This document shows, piece after piece, positions 51,741 through 60,299 of a stretch of 64,000 bases of DNA; positions within the stretch are counted from its first letter, which is position 1; every line of letters begins with the position of its first letter. The translations under genes were made by a program, and so were the position numbers. The DNA is from Alkalihalophilus marmarensis DSM 21297 (GTDB taxonomy: Bacteria > Bacillota > Bacilli > Bacillales > Bacillaceae_D), in contig NZ_ATAE01000056.1 of assembly GCF_000474275.2 (NCBI RefSeq), positions 62,001-126,000 on the forward strand. The letters are read 5' to 3'. The notes below the pieces were generated by a model. That model had not been told where the DNA came from and did no database searches. It worked only from the letters and a program-made list of their open reading frames with translations.

Positions 51741-52775
51741 TTATTCTACGTTGGCGATTCGCTCTAAAATATCTCCGTATTGTTCTTCGTATTTTTCGTA
51801 TACTGGCTGAACCTGCTCGCGGAAGGCGTCTAGGTCTAGTTCTTCTGCTGAAATAATTTCAACCCCGTTGTCTAGCAATTGCTGCTTCTGTTCTTCTTCG
51901 AGAGTTTGTGAAATCTCTCTTTGAGTCGCAGCGAATTCTTTTCCAAGAGTAACCAAGGTTTCTTGAATGTCTGCTGGTAATGACTCATATAAGTCATCAT
52001 TCATCAGTAATGTAGCAGAAGCATAGTAAAGCCCTGCTTCTGTAAAGTGATCAACTTGCTCATAGACATTCGTACTTGAGATGACACCGTATGAGAAGTC
52101 AGATCCATCAATAACACCTTGCTGAAGGCCGCCGTACACTTCCGGGAAGGCCATTGGTGTCGCATTCGTTCCTAGCGCACTATATGTATCTAGTAATAGG
52201 TCGCTTTCGATTGTACGCATTTTTAAGCCTTTTAAATCATCAGGCGTTTTAACAGGCTGCTGGTTATTCGCAAAATGGCGCTGTCCATTTTCCCAGAACG
52301 AAATTCCTTTTAGGCCGGCATTGCTCATTGTATCTAATAATTCCTGGCCAATGTCGCTATCTAATGTTTGGTATGCATGATCAAGGTCTCTGAATAAGAA
52401 TGGAAATTCAATAGCCGTTACTTCTGGGACAAAGTTAGTGACAACCCCCGTTGTGATCACACTCATATCCAAATTTGCCAATTGAACACCTTCTAATAGT
52501 TCGCGTTCTCCGCCTAAAGCACCGTTGCCGAATATTTCAAATTGTACACGGCCGTCCGTTGCTTCTTCTACAGCCTCAGCGTAAGCATCAAAGCCTAATG
52601 CGTATGCTTCCTCAGGCGGTGCGATATGACCGACCTTCAAGGTAATCACCTCATCTGATGCAGGGGCCTCGGCCGCTTCCGCTTCGGATGAGACTTCATC
52701 TGAGCCCCCACAGGCTGTTAACCATAGTAAACAAGCAGTTGTTGATGCGATTGATAAGATTTTTCTCTTTTTCAT
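51741..52775 (-). CDS. TRAP-type (DctP) substrate-binding lipoprotein, orphan
   Basis: The 344-residue protein has a lipoprotein signal with lipobox LTAC (Cys22) and an acidic linker. A DctP-type domain follows (LKVGHIAPPEEAYALGFDAY, FGNGALGGERELLEGVQLA, KMRTIESDLLLDTYSALG with the conserved Arg that binds carboxylates). TRAP importers need DctQ and DctM membrane subunits, and neither gene is adjacent. The true ATG at 52775 is preceded by GGGGGAGAAG. A C4-dicarboxylate or similar organic acid ligand is probable. Confidence 0.87.
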   Translation of the reverse strand: MKKRKILSIASTTACLLWLTACGGSDEVSSEAEAAEAPASDEVITLKVGHIAPPEEAYALGFDAYAEAVEEATDGRVQFEIFGNGALGGERELLEGVQLANLDMSVITTGVVTNFVPEVTAIEFPFLFRDLDHAYQTLDSDIGQELLDTMSNAGLKGISFWENGQRHFANNQQPVKTPDDLKGLKMRTIESDLLLDTYSALGTNATPMAFPEVYGGLQQGVIDGSDFSYGVISSTNVYEQVDHFTEAGLYYASATLLMNDDLYESLPADIQETLVTLGKEFAATQREISQTLEEEQKQQLLDNGVEIISAEELDLDAFREQVQPVYEKYEEQYGDILERIANVE

Positions 52776-52996
52776 CTTCTCTCCCCCTACTGAATCTTTA
52801 GTGCTTAAAAGCGTTGAATTAATGATGTATTGCCTATTATAAACCATGTCAGATCATTTTACACTAATTTTTTAGAATTTTTTGTATATTAATTGTAAAA
52901 TGACTATTTTATTTCGGTAAGCAAACTATTTGAAATGAAGATATAAACCTCCTATGATAGAACAAACGTTGTAGATGATTAGAGGAGGAACTAGAA

Positions 52997-54121
52997 ATGA
53001 ACAACCAATATACTTCTATTTTCAAGGATTACACATTTAAACGAGGGGTAACATTGAAAAACAGAGTGATGATGGCACCGATGACCAATTTTGCGTCTGA
53101 TGAAGAAGGTAAGGTGACAGATGATGAGCTTGTCTATTACAAAGTTCGTTCCGGTGGAGTAGGGGCGGTTATTACAGCCGTTGCGTATGTTACTCGAGAC
53201 GGAAAAGGGTTTCAAAATGAAATAAGTGCCGATTCAGATGAGATGATTCCTAGCCTGAAGCGATTGGCAGATACGATTAAGGGAGAGGGAGCAAGAGCGA
53301 TTTTGCAAATTTTCCATGCAGGTAGAATGGCTCCAAAAGAAGAACTAGTCGAAGATCGTCCGGTTAGTGCAAGTGAAGTAGCAGCACTAAGACCAGGTTC
53401 AATTACTCCAAGAGAGCTTACAGAAAGAGAGATTGAGAACATCATTGACGCATTCGGCGCAGCTACAAGACGTGCGATTGAAGCAGGGTTTGATGGTGTG
53501 GAGATCCACGGTGCGAATACGTATCTTATCCAACAATTCTTCTCGCCGCATTCTAACCGCCGCACAGATAAATGGGGAGGCACATTAGAAAAACGCATGA
53601 CGTTTCCTCTTGCCGTCATTGATAAAGTAAAAGAGGCGGTCAATGCATATGCAAGTAACCCGTTTATTGTCGGATATCGAATTTCACCTGAAGAAATTGA
53701 AAATCCAGGGATTACAATGGAGGATACCTTGTCCTTTGTAGATGTTCTATCAGAGCAGGACCTCGATTACCTGCATGTCTCCGTCCAAGACTTCTGGCAA
53801 GGATCTATTAGAGATGATCAAGATAAAGAGTCAAGAGTTACGATGATCCAAGAACGTGTAGGGAATAAGGTGCCAATCATTGGCGTAGGATCGCTTCATA
53901 CGCCGGATGATGTGAAAAAAGCATTGGATACAGGTGTTCCTTTTGTTAGCTTAGGAAGAGAACTCATTATGGAACCGAAATGGATTGAAAAAGTTCAGGC
54001 AGGGCAAGAGTCTGATATCGCTACGACATTATCAAGAAAAGACCAAGAAACATTAGTCATTCCAGATGTATTATGGAGTGCTATCACGAATACACCGGGC
54101 TGGTTCCCGGTCGAAGATTAA
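52997..54121 (+). CDS. NADH:flavin oxidoreductase, Old Yellow Enzyme family
   Basis: The 374-residue FMN enzyme has the OYE barrel pattern: VMMAPMTNFASDEEG, LQIFHAGRMAP, and GVEIHGANTYLIQQFFSPHSNRRTD in which a His/Asn pair binds the substrate carbonyl. C-terminal VPIIGVGSLHTPDD and FVSLGRELIMEP are the phosphate-binding strands. Such enzymes reduce activated alkenes or detoxify electrophiles; the physiological substrate is unknown. It resembles B. subtilis YqiG in length. The ATG follows AGAGGAGGAAC. It is divergent from the TRAP gene. Confidence 0.88.
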   Translation: MNNQYTSIFKDYTFKRGVTLKNRVMMAPMTNFASDEEGKVTDDELVYYKVRSGGVGAVITAVAYVTRDGKGFQNEISADSDEMIPSLKRLADTIKGEGARAILQIFHAGRMAPKEELVEDRPVSASEVAALRPGSITPRELTEREIENIIDAFGAATRRAIEAGFDGVEIHGANTYLIQQFFSPHSNRRTDKWGGTLEKRMTFPLAVIDKVKEAVNAYASNPFIVGYRISPEEIENPGITMEDTLSFVDVLSEQDLDYLHVSVQDFWQGSIRDDQDKESRVTMIQERVGNKVPIIGVGSLHTPDDVKKALDTGVPFVSLGRELIMEPKWIEKVQAGQESDIATTLSRKDQETLVIPDVLWSAITNTPGWFPVED

Positions 54122-54132
54122 AATGTAATGGT

Positions 54133-54168
54133 TTGATCCGCATAGTCTTTTTATGCGGATCTTTTTTG
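54133..54168 (+). terminator. Intrinsic terminator
   Basis: GATCCGCATA and TATGCGGATC form a 10-bp stem followed by TTTTTTG, after the OYE-family gene. Confidence 0.85.
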
Positions 54169-54256
54169 TGCCTTTATGGCTGTTTCGAAAATAGGCATTA
54201 ACCATTGGGAGATCACCTACATATGTTGCATTAAAAGGGTTGGGGAGGGTGATTGA

Positions 54257-55351
54257 GTGAAAGGAACAATTCGGAACTACTATGCAGGGGGAAATACAGC
54301 TAAAGGTTTTTACAGTCTGTACGATTCAGCCATTGATGGATTAGATCGTTTATTTATTTTAAAGGGCGGTCCTGGTACCGGTAAATCAACATTAATGAAG
54401 GCAATTGGCCAAGAGATGGTTGATAAAGGGATGGATATTGAATTTCTTCACTGCTCGTCGGATACGAATTCAATTGATGGAATTATTGTTCCCGCTTATA
54501 AAATTGGAATTGTGGATGGAACGGCTCCGCATGTCATTGAACCGAAGGCCCCAGGTGTCATAGAGGAATATGTAAACTTAGGAGTGGCTTGGGATACTGA
54601 GAAATTAATGCCACATAAAGAGGAGATTTTAGCCCTTTCGAAGAAAATCTCTCATGCTTTTCACACTGCGTATGATACGTTTAGTGAAGCGCTGAGTGCT
54701 CATGATGACATCGAAGACATTTATATAAGCAATATGGACTTTGCGAAAGCAGATCAATTGGCAGAGGAGCTAATTGATTTATTTTACGGGGATTTGACGC
54801 TAGAGAAAACGGCTTGTGTGAAGCACCGGTTTTTAGGGGCAGCAACACCAGTAGGAGCCGTTGATCATATTCAAAATTTAACCGCAGATATCACTGACCG
54901 CTACTTTATTAAAGGTCGTGCCGGATCTGGGAAATCGACCATGCTGAAGAAGATTGCAAAAGCGGGAGAGGATAAAGGTTTTGATGTAGAGGTCTATCAC
55001 TGCGGCTTTGATCCTAACAGCCTTGATATGGTAATTATTAGAGAGAAGGGCATTGCCATCTTTGACAGCACGGCCCCTCATGAATATTTCCCTGAACGGT
55101 CAGGTGATCATATCGTTGATGTGTATGAGCGTTGTATCACACCTGGAACGGATGAGAAATTTGCTGATGACATTGCCCGTACCACTAAATCGTATAAAGA
55201 CAAAATGAAAGAAGCGATCACGTATTTAGCTGATGCAAAAGTGTTAAGAGATCAACTCGAGGCCATTTATATACAGGCAATGGACTTTAGTAAAGTTGAT
55301 CAAATAAAAGAAGATCTGTTACACGAATTCAATCAACATATATCTAAATAA
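54257..55351 (+). CDS. Twin P-loop ATPase (PRK06851-like)
   Basis: The 364-residue protein is an internal duplication. Residues 37-45 (GGPGTGKST) and 220-228 (GRAGSGKST) are Walker A motifs. Each is followed about 20 residues later by a matched block: LHCSSDTNSIDGIIV then IVDGTAPH, and YHCGFDPNSLDMVII then IFDSTAPH. So each half is a complete nucleotide-binding module. I recall similar proteins as the uncharacterised PRK06851 group. No partner gene is evident. The GTG start at 54257 follows GGGGAGGGTG. Confidence 0.72.
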   Translation: MKGTIRNYYAGGNTAKGFYSLYDSAIDGLDRLFILKGGPGTGKSTLMKAIGQEMVDKGMDIEFLHCSSDTNSIDGIIVPAYKIGIVDGTAPHVIEPKAPGVIEEYVNLGVAWDTEKLMPHKEEILALSKKISHAFHTAYDTFSEALSAHDDIEDIYISNMDFAKADQLAEELIDLFYGDLTLEKTACVKHRFLGAATPVGAVDHIQNLTADITDRYFIKGRAGSGKSTMLKKIAKAGEDKGFDVEVYHCGFDPNSLDMVIIREKGIAIFDSTAPHEYFPERSGDHIVDVYERCITPGTDEKFADDIARTTKSYKDKMKEAITYLADAKVLRDQLEAIYIQAMDFSKVDQIKEDLLHEFNQHISK

Positions 55352-55469
55352 TGAGCAGGACTGGGATATAACTAGTGGTTTACTAAGAATAAAAATGAAG
55401 CTCTAGCGGATTTACTATAGACTGTGGGAGTTAAAGAAAGTCACTTGAAAAGTATCTCCCTACAGTAGT

Positions 55470-55595
55470 TGTCGCTTTCCGCTACAGGGACTCGCTTTCC
55501 GCGGGCGGTCCGGAAGCCTCCTCGTCGCACGCTCCTGTGGGGTCTTCCATGGCCACGCACATCCCGCAGGAGTCGAGTCCCTTCCGCTTCAATCA
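55470..55595 (+). repeat. GC-rich intergenic repeat, forward copy
   Basis: It contains CTCGCTTTCCGCGGGCGG, TCCTGTGGGGTCTTCC and CCCGCAGGAGTCGAGTCCC, ending CTTCCGCTTC. This wording is familiar from a dispersed intergenic element of many Bacillaceae genomes (recollection). It has self-complementary parts and could fold when transcribed. Confidence 0.65.
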
Positions 55596-55760
55596 ACGGA
55601 GCAAATAGGTAGTTAAGTATCTCCCTCATTGAAAGCTGGTCGTCAATGGCTTGGCTTTTAGTAAAGTTGTTTAATTGATGTTTCGATTGGTCTGACCCCA
55701 AAAGAAATCATCTAGTAAATCCATTACAAAGCATATAACCTAACGGATGAAATATATGTA

Positions 55761-55866
55761 GACTTCTGCAGGGAGTAGAGCAGGAGTGAGATCCCACAGG
55801 GCAAAAAGCCCGAGGAAGCTCACTAGCTCCCCGCGAAAAGCGAAGTATATTTCAGGAGCGGCGATC
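55761..55866 (-). repeat. GC-rich intergenic repeat, inverted copy
   Basis: Read on the minus strand it gives CGCTTTTCGCGGGGAGCTAG, then CTTCCTCGGGC, CCCTGTGGGATCTCACTCC and CCCTGCAGAAGTC, the same order of blocks as the forward copy at 55.5 kb. The two copies are about 165 bp apart. Confidence 0.6.
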
Positions 55867-56045
55867 TTGCACTCCACCCATATCTATTAGTTTTTCAGTT
55901 CCATCATTTTAGAGGTGTTTAAATAAGTTTAAAATACTATTTTCCCAGCCGTTTTTTCGTCTTAATTAAACGTTTGTTTAACGAGATGAATTCGGTTTCT
56001 AACTATGGTAAGATTTGTATAAACTTTAGAAGCAGAGGAAAACTC

Positions 56046-56567
56046 ATGTATGATCCAACAATATTTGAAAATCTTAAAGTAGCAATAGAAAATACGGTTT
56101 ATGACTTAGATAATATCGATCAACTAATTGAGGTCAGCGGCAGAAAAGACTTAATGGATATGGCTGTTATGTCAAGGATGCTTGAGCTGTCCTTTCATAT
56201 GAAAAGCCAGACCCAAGTAGAAGCAACGATTCACTTAGATGCAGCTATAGAAGATTTAGCGGCAGAAATTCTAGAAGAAGAGGTTCAGCAGATTGGCTGC
56301 GTGTTGAGAGTTTCATTTCAGCTAATGGTTAAAGATCCTGACATAAAGTGCATGATGATTAACGAACTGCTTAAAGATATATGGCAGCCTGAATTAGCTA
56401 TTTCTCAAAAGGTCGCCTGCCACTATCCATGTGAAGAAGGACAAGCGTATGAGAACACGGTTACTATTCTTTTTCCTCGAAAAATTAATGAAGACCAGAT
56501 GGAGCAGCTGCCAGAATTTATAGAGCATATCTTAATCAGCCTTGAGAGATTAAATGATCTAGATTAA
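56046..56567 (+). CDS. Uncharacterised soluble protein, 173 residues
   Basis: The product begins MYDPTIFENLKVAIENTVYD and is acidic and mostly helical in the first half, with CHYPCEEGQAYENTVTILFP later. There is no signal or membrane segment. I recognise it only as resembling a conserved hypothetical of bacilli. An in-frame ATG at 55974 lacks support, while GCAGAGGAAAACTC precedes the ATG at 56046. It is followed after 15 bp by an alpha/beta hydrolase gene and probably shares its operon. Confidence 0.6.
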   Translation: MYDPTIFENLKVAIENTVYDLDNIDQLIEVSGRKDLMDMAVMSRMLELSFHMKSQTQVEATIHLDAAIEDLAAEILEEEVQQIGCVLRVSFQLMVKDPDIKCMMINELLKDIWQPELAISQKVACHYPCEEGQAYENTVTILFPRKINEDQMEQLPEFIEHILISLERLNDLD

Positions 56568-56582
56568 ATAGGAGGGAAGAGT

Positions 56583-57512
56583 GTGATCACGACGGCAATA
56601 GAGCGTATAAAAACAGCTGAATATGCTTTTAATGAGCCAAAGTCTGATCTGCAGTCGGAGGTCAACACCTACCTTGATTATTACGGGCTCCCACGGGGCA
56701 TGGCTGATCATACATATGGCTATCTCGACATTAAAGGAGAAAAGATTTTTCTCCAATCGTTTAATCCAGAAGAGCCGATTGCTGACGTGCTCGTTGTCCA
56801 TGGATATTTCGATCATACTGGTTCCATGAGTCATTTAATCCATTCCCTATTAAAAGCCCGGTGCAGAGTATGGAGCTATGATTTAACTGGTCATGGGTTG
56901 TCTTCAGGAGAAAGAGCAGCAATTGAAGACTTTTCAGATTACCTCTCTGTCTTTAAAGAAGTGAGCGGGTATGTTACAGCTGATTCTTTGCCTGCCTATG
57001 TCATTGCACACAGCACAGGAGCAGCGATTGTACTGGACCATCTGTTACATTTTCGATCTTCTTTTGAAAAAACAATACTGCTCGCACCACTAGTGCGTTC
57101 CTATAGATGGAAGCTCTCGGTACTAGGCCGTATGATATCACCTGCATTTTTTCAAACGGCTAAGCGAGTGTACCGTAAAAACACCTCTTTAGCTGGATTT
57201 CAAAAGAAAGTTATTGAAGATCCTCTTCAGCACAACCGCCTCTCTTTAAGTTGGGTAGATGCTTTAATTTCGTGGAATAAAAAAGTACATGTAAAAGGCC
57301 CATGCAAGGAGAAGCTGTTAATCATTCAAGGCGATCTAGACAGGACGGTAGATTGGAAATATAACTGTCGTTTTATCAATTATAAATTTCCAAGTGCAAA
57401 TATCATTTTAGTTAATGAAGCGGATCATCAATTAATGAATGAAACAAGCGAGGTGCGAGAGCTGGTCTTTTATTTAATTAATAACTATATAGGGAGCAAT
57501 AAAGACCATTAG
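56583..57512 (+). CDS. Alpha/beta hydrolase (lysophospholipase-like)
   Basis: The 309-residue protein is a serine hydrolase of the Hydrolase_4 type. It has DVLVVHGYFDHTGSM (oxyanion strand), the nucleophile elbow IAHSTGAA with Ser in HSTG, and a C-terminal LIIQGDLDRTVDW (Asp) and EADHQLMNE (His). There is no signal peptide. The substrate may be a monoacylglycerol or lysophospholipid. The start is GTG with TAGGAGGGAAG at correct spacing. Confidence 0.85.
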   Translation: MITTAIERIKTAEYAFNEPKSDLQSEVNTYLDYYGLPRGMADHTYGYLDIKGEKIFLQSFNPEEPIADVLVVHGYFDHTGSMSHLIHSLLKARCRVWSYDLTGHGLSSGERAAIEDFSDYLSVFKEVSGYVTADSLPAYVIAHSTGAAIVLDHLLHFRSSFEKTILLAPLVRSYRWKLSVLGRMISPAFFQTAKRVYRKNTSLAGFQKKVIEDPLQHNRLSLSWVDALISWNKKVHVKGPCKEKLLIIQGDLDRTVDWKYNCRFINYKFPSANIILVNEADHQLMNETSEVRELVFYLINNYIGSNKDH

Positions 57513-57514
57513 TA

Positions 57515-57546
57515 AGGGCCTTCCGTATGCGGGCAGGCTTTTTTCT
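57515..57546 (+). terminator. Probable intrinsic terminator
   Basis: AAGGGCCTTCCG and CGGGCAGGCTT pair with a mismatch and are followed by TTTTC, just after the hydrolase gene. Confidence 0.6.
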
Positions 57547-57595
57547 TGTTTTTAAAAATCATAATCAGGGGATAATGTAATGGTTCATCCTCTAT

Positions 57596-57668
57596 TTGCT
57601 TTTATATTGTCTAACAATTATAATAATTTTAATGATAAAAAGTGGAATATCTGTTCCGAATAATGGAA
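57596..57668 (+). promoter_or_regulatory. Promoter and candidate operator of pxpBC
   Basis: TTGCTT (57596-57601) and TATAAT (57619-57624) have a 17-bp spacer. Downstream, GGAAT-N4-GTTCC (57644-57657) and TTCC-N7-GGAA (57654-57668) are overlapping inverted repeats at about +13 to +37, a repressor-like position. The IclR-type regulator encoded at 59.4 kb is the natural candidate (inference). Confidence 0.45.
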
Positions 57669-57682
57669 TGAGGAGGGGAGAT

Positions 57683-58405
57683 ATGAGAAACGAACAGATT
57701 TTTATTCAACCGCTAAGTGATACATCGATTATTATTACGTTTGGAAATGAAATTGATGAGAAGATTCACCTGCAGGTACAATCGTTAAGCAAGTACCTTG
57801 AACAAAATCCTTTTAAAGGGTTTGTGGAATATGTTTCTGCCTTTACAAGTGTGACTGTTTTTTATGATCCGCTAGAAGTTCTAGAAGGAAGTAACAATGA
57901 GTACTCGCCTTATCAAATCGTACACCAAACCATTACTAGTGCACTGGGAAAACTGCAGACAGAGGTTGGTCATTCTTCAAGAAAGATCGACATTCCTGTT
58001 TGTTATGGAGGCGAGTTTGGTGAGGATTTAGAAGTTGTAGCTGATCATAATAATTTGACTACAGATCAAGTCATTGAGATTCACTCTAGCGGTGATTATC
58101 TCGTTTATATGATTGGATTTGCACCAGGATTCCCTTATTTAGGAGGGATGTCAAAGTCTATTGCTACTCCAAGAAGGTTAAATCCGAGAACATCTATTCC
58201 AAAGGGATCTGTCGGTATTGCTGGAGAACAGACTGGGGTTTACTCTCTAGACACACCTGGCGGCTGGCAGATTATCGGGAAAACTCCGCTCGATCTGTTT
58301 CGTCCTGAAGATGATACGCCTAGTTTGCTGCAACCGGGAGATAGAGTTCAATTTAAACCGATAACGGAAGCAGAATATCACAAGTACAAGGAGAAGATTA
58401 CATGA
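57683..58405 (+). CDS. pxpB: 5-oxoprolinase subunit PxpB (KipI)
   Basis: PxpABC together hydrolyse 5-oxoproline to glutamate with ATP. In B. subtilis KipI was first described as an inhibitor of the sporulation kinase KinA. The 240-residue protein has the family pattern ETGDYLVYMIGFAPGFPYLG-like segment (here SSGDYLVYMIGFAPGFPYLG), then TPRRLNPRTSIPKGSVGIAG and PGGWQIIGKTPL. The longer open frame starts at 57596, but AGGAGGGGAG serves the ATG at 57683. pxpC overlaps by 4 bp. Confidence 0.92.
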   Translation: MRNEQIFIQPLSDTSIIITFGNEIDEKIHLQVQSLSKYLEQNPFKGFVEYVSAFTSVTVFYDPLEVLEGSNNEYSPYQIVHQTITSALGKLQTEVGHSSRKIDIPVCYGGEFGEDLEVVADHNNLTTDQVIEIHSSGDYLVYMIGFAPGFPYLGGMSKSIATPRRLNPRTSIPKGSVGIAGEQTGVYSLDTPGGWQIIGKTPLDLFRPEDDTPSLLQPGDRVQFKPITEAEYHKYKEKIT

Positions 58406-59418
58406 GTATAAAAGTACTTCGCCCTGGACTGCTCACCACTCTACAAGATCTAGGAAGAGTTGGATATCAGAAATATGGTGTCATCGTCAGCGGGGCGATG
58501 GATCCCTATTCCTTGCGTATCGCCAATCTATTAGTTGGTAACCGAGAAGATACAGCGTGCCTAGAGATGACGATGCAAGGAGCGACACTTGAAGTAGAAC
58601 AAGATACACTGATTGCCATTACAGGCGGGCAGTTAACACCAAGCATCGGGAATTACCAGATTCCTTTATGGAGACCTGTTTTCGTTAAACGTGGAAGCGT
58701 CATTCGATTTGGAAACTGTGCTAGTGGATGCCGGACGTATGTTGCAGTGGCGGGAGGATTTGACATATTGCCTGTGATGGGAAGTCAAAGTACATACTTA
58801 CGGGCCAAAATTGGCGGGCTGGATGGAAGAGCGCTGCAAGAAGGCGATGTTCTGCCCGTTTCAAAAGAACTCTCTGATCACGCCAAATATTTCATGAACC
58901 TTTTTAAAGAAAAAGCCGAGAAGTCTTTTTACATTCCAGATTGGCGGGTAAGAACGTCCAATAATCTTCCGAAAAAAGAATCAGTGATACGGATTCTGCC
59001 TGGCACGCATTACGATACATTTACAGAGGAGTCAAAAGAGCGTTTCTACAATGATGCGTTTCAAATCTCGCCGCAGTCTGATCGCATGGGGTACCGGCTA
59101 GATGGATCAGAGCTTGCACGGAGTGAGGCTTCTGAAGTTGTCTCTGAAGCGGTTGCGTTAGGTACGGTTCAAGTGCCTGCAGATGGAAACCCGATTATCT
59201 TACTTGCAGACCGTCAAACGACAGGCGGTTATCCGAGGATCGCGCAGGTAATTTCGGTGGATATTCCGAAACTTGCTCAAATGAAACCTGGCGATTCGAT
59301 TCAGTTTAGTGAAGTGACGCTAGAGGAAGCACAACAATTATATATGGAACGAGAAAGCGAATTAAAAGAGATAAAGATGGGACTCTATGTAAAAAGGCAT
59401 GAAAAAACCCCTTCTTAA
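58402..59418 (+). CDS. pxpC: 5-oxoprolinase subunit PxpC (KipA)
   Basis: This is the biotin-dependent-carboxylase-like partner of PxpB. The 338-residue protein has the AHS2 domain pattern: LRPGLLTTLQDLGRVGYQKY at the start, SGAMDPYSLRIANLLVGN, then QISPQSDRMGYRLDG and ILLADRQTTGGYPRIAQV. Length is normal. It overlaps the pxpB stop by 4 bp and is convergent with the IclR gene, overlapping it tail to tail by 4 bp (59415-59418). Confidence 0.92.
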   Translation: MSIKVLRPGLLTTLQDLGRVGYQKYGVIVSGAMDPYSLRIANLLVGNREDTACLEMTMQGATLEVEQDTLIAITGGQLTPSIGNYQIPLWRPVFVKRGSVIRFGNCASGCRTYVAVAGGFDILPVMGSQSTYLRAKIGGLDGRALQEGDVLPVSKELSDHAKYFMNLFKEKAEKSFYIPDWRVRTSNNLPKKESVIRILPGTHYDTFTEESKERFYNDAFQISPQSDRMGYRLDGSELARSEASEVVSEAVALGTVQVPADGNPIILLADRQTTGGYPRIAQVISVDIPKLAQMKPGDSIQFSEVTLEEAQQLYMERESELKEIKMGLYVKRHEKTPS

Positions 59419-60179
59419 AGATGGGGCTCTTTGTAGCCGAGTTCTTTCGATATCTCATAGGATGCTTGTTTGAGTTGATCGATCATCTGTTGGATCTTAT
59501 CATCGCTAAATCGCTCAGAGGGACCGGCAATGCTCAGGCCGCCAGCGATTTCGCTCTTGAAATCAAAGATAGGAGCAGCAACAGAGGTGGTACCGTTCTC
59601 AAGTTCAGAGCGGCTGATTGCTATTCCTTTCTTTCGTGAGTCAGATAGAATATCACGGAGTTTTGCAGCATCGGTTATTGTTCCATTTCCGTATGCTGTT
59701 AGCTTTTGCTCTTGTAGATACGTCTCTACGTCTTCTTCTGCCATGTGAGCTAAAATGATTCGTGAGCAAGCTCCGGCATATAAAGGAGAACGTCTGCCTA
59801 CTTTCGTAAATAGCCTCACCGGATGGGTCGTATCAAGCTTTTCGATATAGAGGGCCTCTGATTGATCTTTTATGGTAAGGTTAACGGCTTCTCCGATTTG
59901 ATCACGAAGCTCTTTCATATAAGGCAGGGCGATCTTTCTCAAATCCATTCGTTCCGTAACGAGCTGTCCGAATTCTAGAAAAAGAAGCCCTAATTTATAC
60001 GAACCTGCCCCGTCTCTTTGCAGAAGGCCGGCTTCTTCTAATGAGGTAACCATTCTGTGCACAGACGTTTTTGGAAGTCCTGCTGCATCGACCATTTCAT
60101 TTAAAGTAAGGGTCGGATTTGTACGGAATAAATGTAGGAGCTTCATCGATTTAATGACTGTTTTATTCGTGTTTTGCAA
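59415..60179 (-). CDS. kipR: IclR-family regulator (KipR-like)
   Basis: The 254-residue regulator has an IclR winged helix (residues 5-65, LTLNEMVDAAGLPKTSVHRM) and a ligand domain ending SIAGPSERFSDDKI. In B. subtilis KipR represses the kip operon containing the same enzymes, which supports the name. Here it is on the minus strand between pxpC and ycsG, not inside a single operon. It is divergent from ycsG with a 120-bp spacer, so it may control both sides. Confidence 0.85.
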   Translation of the reverse strand: MQNTNKTVIKSMKLLHLFRTNPTLTLNEMVDAAGLPKTSVHRMVTSLEEAGLLQRDGAGSYKLGLLFLEFGQLVTERMDLRKIALPYMKELRDQIGEAVNLTIKDQSEALYIEKLDTTHPVRLFTKVGRRSPLYAGACSRIILAHMAEEDVETYLQEQKLTAYGNGTITDAAKLRDILSDSRKKGIAISRSELENGTTSVAAPIFDFKSEIAGGLSIAGPSERFSDDKIQQMIDQLKQASYEISKELGYKEPHL

Positions 60180-60299
60180 GAGAAACGCTCCTTTTTATGT
60201 ATGAGTAGTTCCTCTTTATTGTATTAAACGTGTTCGTAGCTGTCTACATCATAGAGGTGAAGTCACTACATAAACAACTAAGGTGAAAGGGTGATACAT

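Larger units (their letters stand above)
55352..56045. other. Gene-free repeat cassette
   Basis: This 694-bp spacer holds two copies, in opposite orientation, of a GC-rich Bacillaceae-type intergenic repeat (annotated separately), plus A/T-rich flanks. AAGTATCTCCCT occurs twice in the plus orientation, near 55450 and 55613. The flanks begin with GAGCAGGACTGGGATATAACT and the middle contains GGTCTGACCCCAAAA. I see no supportable gene in it. Confidence 0.6.

Noticed and set aside
55441-55701. 86-codon minus-strand frame in the repeat cassette
   Set aside because: It consists of the GC-rich dispersed repeat, which is found in non-coding spacers.
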